7,847 nt of DNA from an uncultured Eubacteriales bacterium (GTDB lineage: Bacteria; Bacillota; Clostridia; Oscillospirales; Oscillospiraceae), in assembly GCA_900546515.1 (NCBI GenBank), contig URDG01000045.1:1-7847 (forward strand), written 5' to 3'. Under the pieces are notes generated by a model. It worked only from the letters and a program-made list of their open reading frames with translations. It had not been told where the DNA came from and did no database searches. Numbering within the stretch: position 1 is the stretch's first letter; every line of letters begins with the position of its first letter. Made by a program: the position numbers and the translations under genes. Below, piece after piece: positions 5,365 to 7,847 of the stretch.

Positions 5365-6615
5365 TTGATCCGCCACGACAAGCGGCTGTGCATGATGTAT
5401 CCGCGCTTGAAGCTGCTGGCGGATGATGGCGTTATTTTCATCAGTATTGATGATACAGAGATTGCAAATCTGAAGCTAATATGCGGCGAGATTTTCGGTC
5501 AAAGCAACCATGTAGCGACTTTTATCTGGCAAAAAAGGTATTCTCCCGATGTGCGTACATCCGTTAGCGATGCTCACGAATTTATCCTTTGCTATGCCCG
5601 TAATCCAGAAATATTCAAGGAAACACGACACCTTCTTCCGCTGGGAGAAGCTCAGACAAAGCAGTTTTCTAATCCTGACCATGATCCTCGCGGTCCGTGG
5701 AAAGCAAATGACTTTACTGCGCCGGGATTTCGTCCAAATCAGATGTACGAAATTACATTACCCTCTGGCAGAGTGGTAACGCCGCCGAAAGGAAGATGCT
5801 GGCGCGTTACAAAAGAAGGTTTTGATCGTTTTGTCGAAGAAGATAAGATGATTTATGGCAATAATGGTGATGGTGCGCCTGCTGTAAAACGTTTCCTTTC
5901 CGAAATGCCGGGTATGGTTCCTTGGACTTGGTGGACGCACGAAGAGGTAGGTCATACACAAGAAGGAAACAAGCTGTTAGCTGCTATCTTGGGAAAAGCT
6001 GTGTTCGATTATCCGAAGCCAGCTCGTTTAATTGAGCGTATTCTGCAAATTGCATCTGATCCTGATTCTATTATCCTCGATTCCTTTGCCGGTTCCGGCA
6101 CCACTGCCCACGCTGTCCTCAACATGAACAAGGCGGACGGCGGACACCGCAAGTTCATCCTTGTCGAGATGATGGACTACGCCGACAGCATCACCGCCGA
6201 GCGCGTGAAGCGCGTGATCCGTGGCTACGGCGAGGGCAAGAACGCCGTGGAGGGCACGGGCGGCAATTTCAGCTTCTATGACTTGGGCGAACCGCTGCTT
6301 GTGGGCGATTGCCTGAATGAAGCGGTTGCCCCGGAGAAAATCCGGGAATACATCTGGTTCATGGAAACCAAGCAGCCCTACGCCCCACCCAACGGCGGCA
6401 ATCCGTATTACCTCGGCAAGCACAACAGCACAGGCTATTACTTCTACTACGAGCCGCAGCGCGTGACGGTGCTGGACTATGCGTTTCTCTCCACCATCAC
6501 GGAAAAGGCGGACGGCACGGTGATTTATGCTGACCGATGCTCTATCAGCGAGGACAAGCTGGCAAAAATGGGCGTCACATTCAAAAAGATTCCGAGAGAC
6601 ATTAGCAGACTGTAA
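5365..6615 (+). pseudogene. mod: Type III restriction-modification DNA methyltransferase (Mod), 5'-truncated
   Basis: Type III Mod proteins recognise the DNA site and methylate adenine with S-adenosylmethionine. In this beta-class layout the catalytic DPPY motif lies in the N-terminal part and the AdoMet motif FxGxG nearer the C-terminus. Here homology begins only near LIRHDKRLCMMYPRLKLL (about 5365-5420) and continues through DDGVIFISIDD and the variable target-recognition region. It then covers DSFAGSGTTAHAVL (near 6079-6120) and the usual C-terminal region, to a stop at 6613-6615. DPPY and everything before it are absent. Compared with the usual sequence, a few residues also seem missing between YPRLKLL and ADDGVIF. 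The frame is open upstream to 5050, with a TTG at 5275, but that stretch does not resemble Mod. Full-length Mods are about 600 aa, so roughly a third is lost. Methylation activity is not expected, although DNA recognition or Res binding might survive. Confidence 0.82.
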
Positions 6616-6620
6616 GGGGG
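6614..6620 (+). promoter_or_regulatory. Ribosome binding site of res
   Basis: AAGGGGG overlaps the mod stop codon and lies 10 nt before the ATG at 6631, which supports coupled translation of mod and res. Confidence 0.6.
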
Positions 6621-6630
6621 TGTTCGCTGT

Positions 6631-7847
6631 ATGGAACTGAAAACATATCAGAAAAAGGTGATAGCGGACTTGACCCGCTATCTGGAACTGCTGAACGAAA
6701 CAAAGAGTGACGCGGCGGCGTTTCGCCTGTTTTGGCAGGAGAAATCAGCCCCGACTTTAGGGCTATACCAAAACGTTATACCCGGCGTCCCGAACCTCTG
6801 CTTCAAGGTGCCGACAGGCGGCGGCAAGACCTTTATTGCCTGCAACGCCGTTCGCCCTATCTTTGACGCACTCCCCGCTACCAAGACAAAGGCGGTCGTG
6901 TGGCTTGTTCCCTCGGACGCGATTCTGACGCAGACGGCGAAAGCCCTGAAAGACACCTCCCATCCCTACCGTCAGAAAATCGACGTGGATTTCGGCGGGC
7001 GCGTGGAGGTCTACACCAAGCAGGAGCTTTTGAACGGTCAGAACTTCAACCCCACCGCCGTAACGGAGCAGTTGTCGGTTATGGTGCTGTCCTACGATTC
7101 GTTCCGTGGGCGCGGCAAGGAGGTCTTGAAAGCCTATCAGGAGAACAGCAATCTTGCCGAGTTTGCAAAGGTGCTGGGCAAGCCCGACAGCCCCATTGAA
7201 AAAGCGGACGAAACCGCCCTGTTCCAGATTATCAACCAGCTTAACCCGCTTGTCATCGTGGATGAGAGCCACCATGCCCGGTCGGAATTGAGCCTTGAAA
7301 TGCTGGAAAACTTCAATCCCTGCTTTGTGCTGGATTTGACCGCCACGCCGAAAAAGGAGAGCAATATCATCTCCTATGTGGACGCGGTACAGCTTAAAAA
7401 CGAACACATGGTAAAGCTGCCCGTGATCGTCTATAACCGGGACAGCCAATCCGAGGTGCTGATTGACGCGATCGACCTGCGGAACAAACTGGAAGAAATC
7501 GCAAGCGCGGAGTACACCAAGACGGGCAAATATATCCGTCCTATCGCGCTGTTTCAGGCACAGCCGAAAGGCAAGGAGGACGCGACAACCTTTGAAAAGC
7601 TGCGGGACAAGCTGGTGGATGCTGGGATTCCCGCCGAGCAAATCGCTATCCGTACCGCCGATGTGAACGAGCTGAAAAACACCGATTTGATGTCCGCAAA
7701 CTGCCCGATTCGGTATATTATCACGGTCAATGCGCTGAAAGAGGGCTGGGATTGCCCCTTTGCCTATATCCTTGCGTCTCTTGCCAATAAGACAAGCCAA
7801 GTTGACGTGGAGCAGATTTTGGGACGGATTCTCCGTCTGCCCCATAC
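6631..7847 (+). CDS. res: Type III restriction enzyme Res subunit (helicase part), 3'-incomplete
   Basis: The frame runs from the ATG at 6631 off the window end without a stop, giving 405 codons. It encodes the superfamily-2 ATPase/translocase part of a type III restriction subunit, which works with Mod to cut DNA between inverted sites. Visible motifs: N-terminal Q-tip-like ELKTYQKKV; Walker A VPTGGGKT (60-67); WLVPSDAIL (91-99); DEAH-type box VDESHHA (210-216); motif III LTATP (236-240); motif V region VNALKEGWDCP; and motif VI QILGRILRLPH (395-405). The C-terminal PD-(D/E)xK nuclease expected in a protein of about 900-1000 aa lies beyond the window. The start follows the mod stop by 15 nt, so the two are one operon. 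No frameshift is seen. With Mod broken, Res probably lacks target recognition unless another Mod is supplied. Confidence 0.92.
   Translation, partial: MELKTYQKKVIADLTRYLELLNETKSDAAAFRLFWQEKSAPTLGLYQNVIPGVPNLCFKVPTGGGKTFIACNAVRPIFDALPATKTKAVVWLVPSDAILTQTAKALKDTSHPYRQKIDVDFGGRVEVYTKQELLNGQNFNPTAVTEQLSVMVLSYDSFRGRGKEVLKAYQENSNLAEFAKVLGKPDSPIEKADETALFQIINQLNPLVIVDESHHARSELSLEMLENFNPCFVLDLTATPKKESNIISYVDAVQLKNEHMVKLPVIVYNRDSQSEVLIDAIDLRNKLEEIASAEYTKTGKYIRPIALFQAQPKGKEDATTFEKLRDKLVDAGIPAEQIAIRTADVNELKNTDLMSANCPIRYIITVNALKEGWDCPFAYILASLANKTSQVDVEQILGRILRLPH

Noticed and set aside
6763..7845. 360-aa open frame on the minus strand
   Set aside because: It is antisense to res, whose helicase motifs are all in frame on the plus strand; it shows no family-like sequence and is a composition shadow.
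1..7847. CRISPR arrays, tRNA or rRNA genes, IS-element ends
   Set aside because: Looked for regular spaced repeats, tRNA-like cloverleaf arms, rRNA-like sequence and transposase frames; none seen.

Overview
The window reads as a piece of a Clostridia-type (Firmicutes, probably Oscillospirales-like gut) genome or metagenome contig. The support is GC-rich coding sequence with strong AGGAGG-type ribosome binding sites, a resolvase-type large serine recombinase fragment, a Clostridia-style phage tape-measure fragment, and a type III restriction locus. The genus cannot be fixed from the sequence.

Left end (1-1101): two phage-type gene remnants are fused head to tail. The N-terminal part of a tail tape-measure protein runs in from the window edge and collapses at about 341-345. 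There the sequence switches, in another frame, to the C-terminal part (zinc ribbon, coiled coil, end) of a large serine recombinase. This looks like a deleted prophage, or an assembly join.

Centre (1159-5131): a compact metabolic cassette. A FadR-type GntR regulator (minus strand) is divergent from a two-gene operon encoding a CrtI/RetSat-like FAD oxidoreductase and a ferredoxin-reductase-type FAD/NAD(P)H protein with a C-terminal plant-type 2Fe-2S domain. The intergenic region holds two good sigma70 promoters facing outward. Each is followed about 15 nt downstream of its -10 box by a TGGT-N3-ACCA palindrome, the classical FadR-subfamily operator shape, so auto- and cross-repression by the GntR protein is the natural reading. 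A 72-aa helical protein of unknown function follows, with its own near-consensus promoter. The inferred pathway is NAD(P)H -> FAD -> 2Fe-2S -> CrtI-like FAD -> an unsaturated or oxidised small molecule that the GntR protein may sense. The substrate is unknown.

Right end (about 5365-7847): a type III restriction-modification locus. The mod gene has lost its 5' part, including the catalytic DPPY motif, at a junction next to two stem-loops. It is followed 15 nt later by an intact-looking res gene that runs off the window. Within mod, base composition jumps from about 40% GC to 60-70% GC close to the FAGSG motif, which suggests a mosaic gene.

The most interesting part is the regulated oxidoreductase cassette. 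The phage fusion and the truncated mod show that it is bordered on both sides by rearranged mobile or defence DNA.
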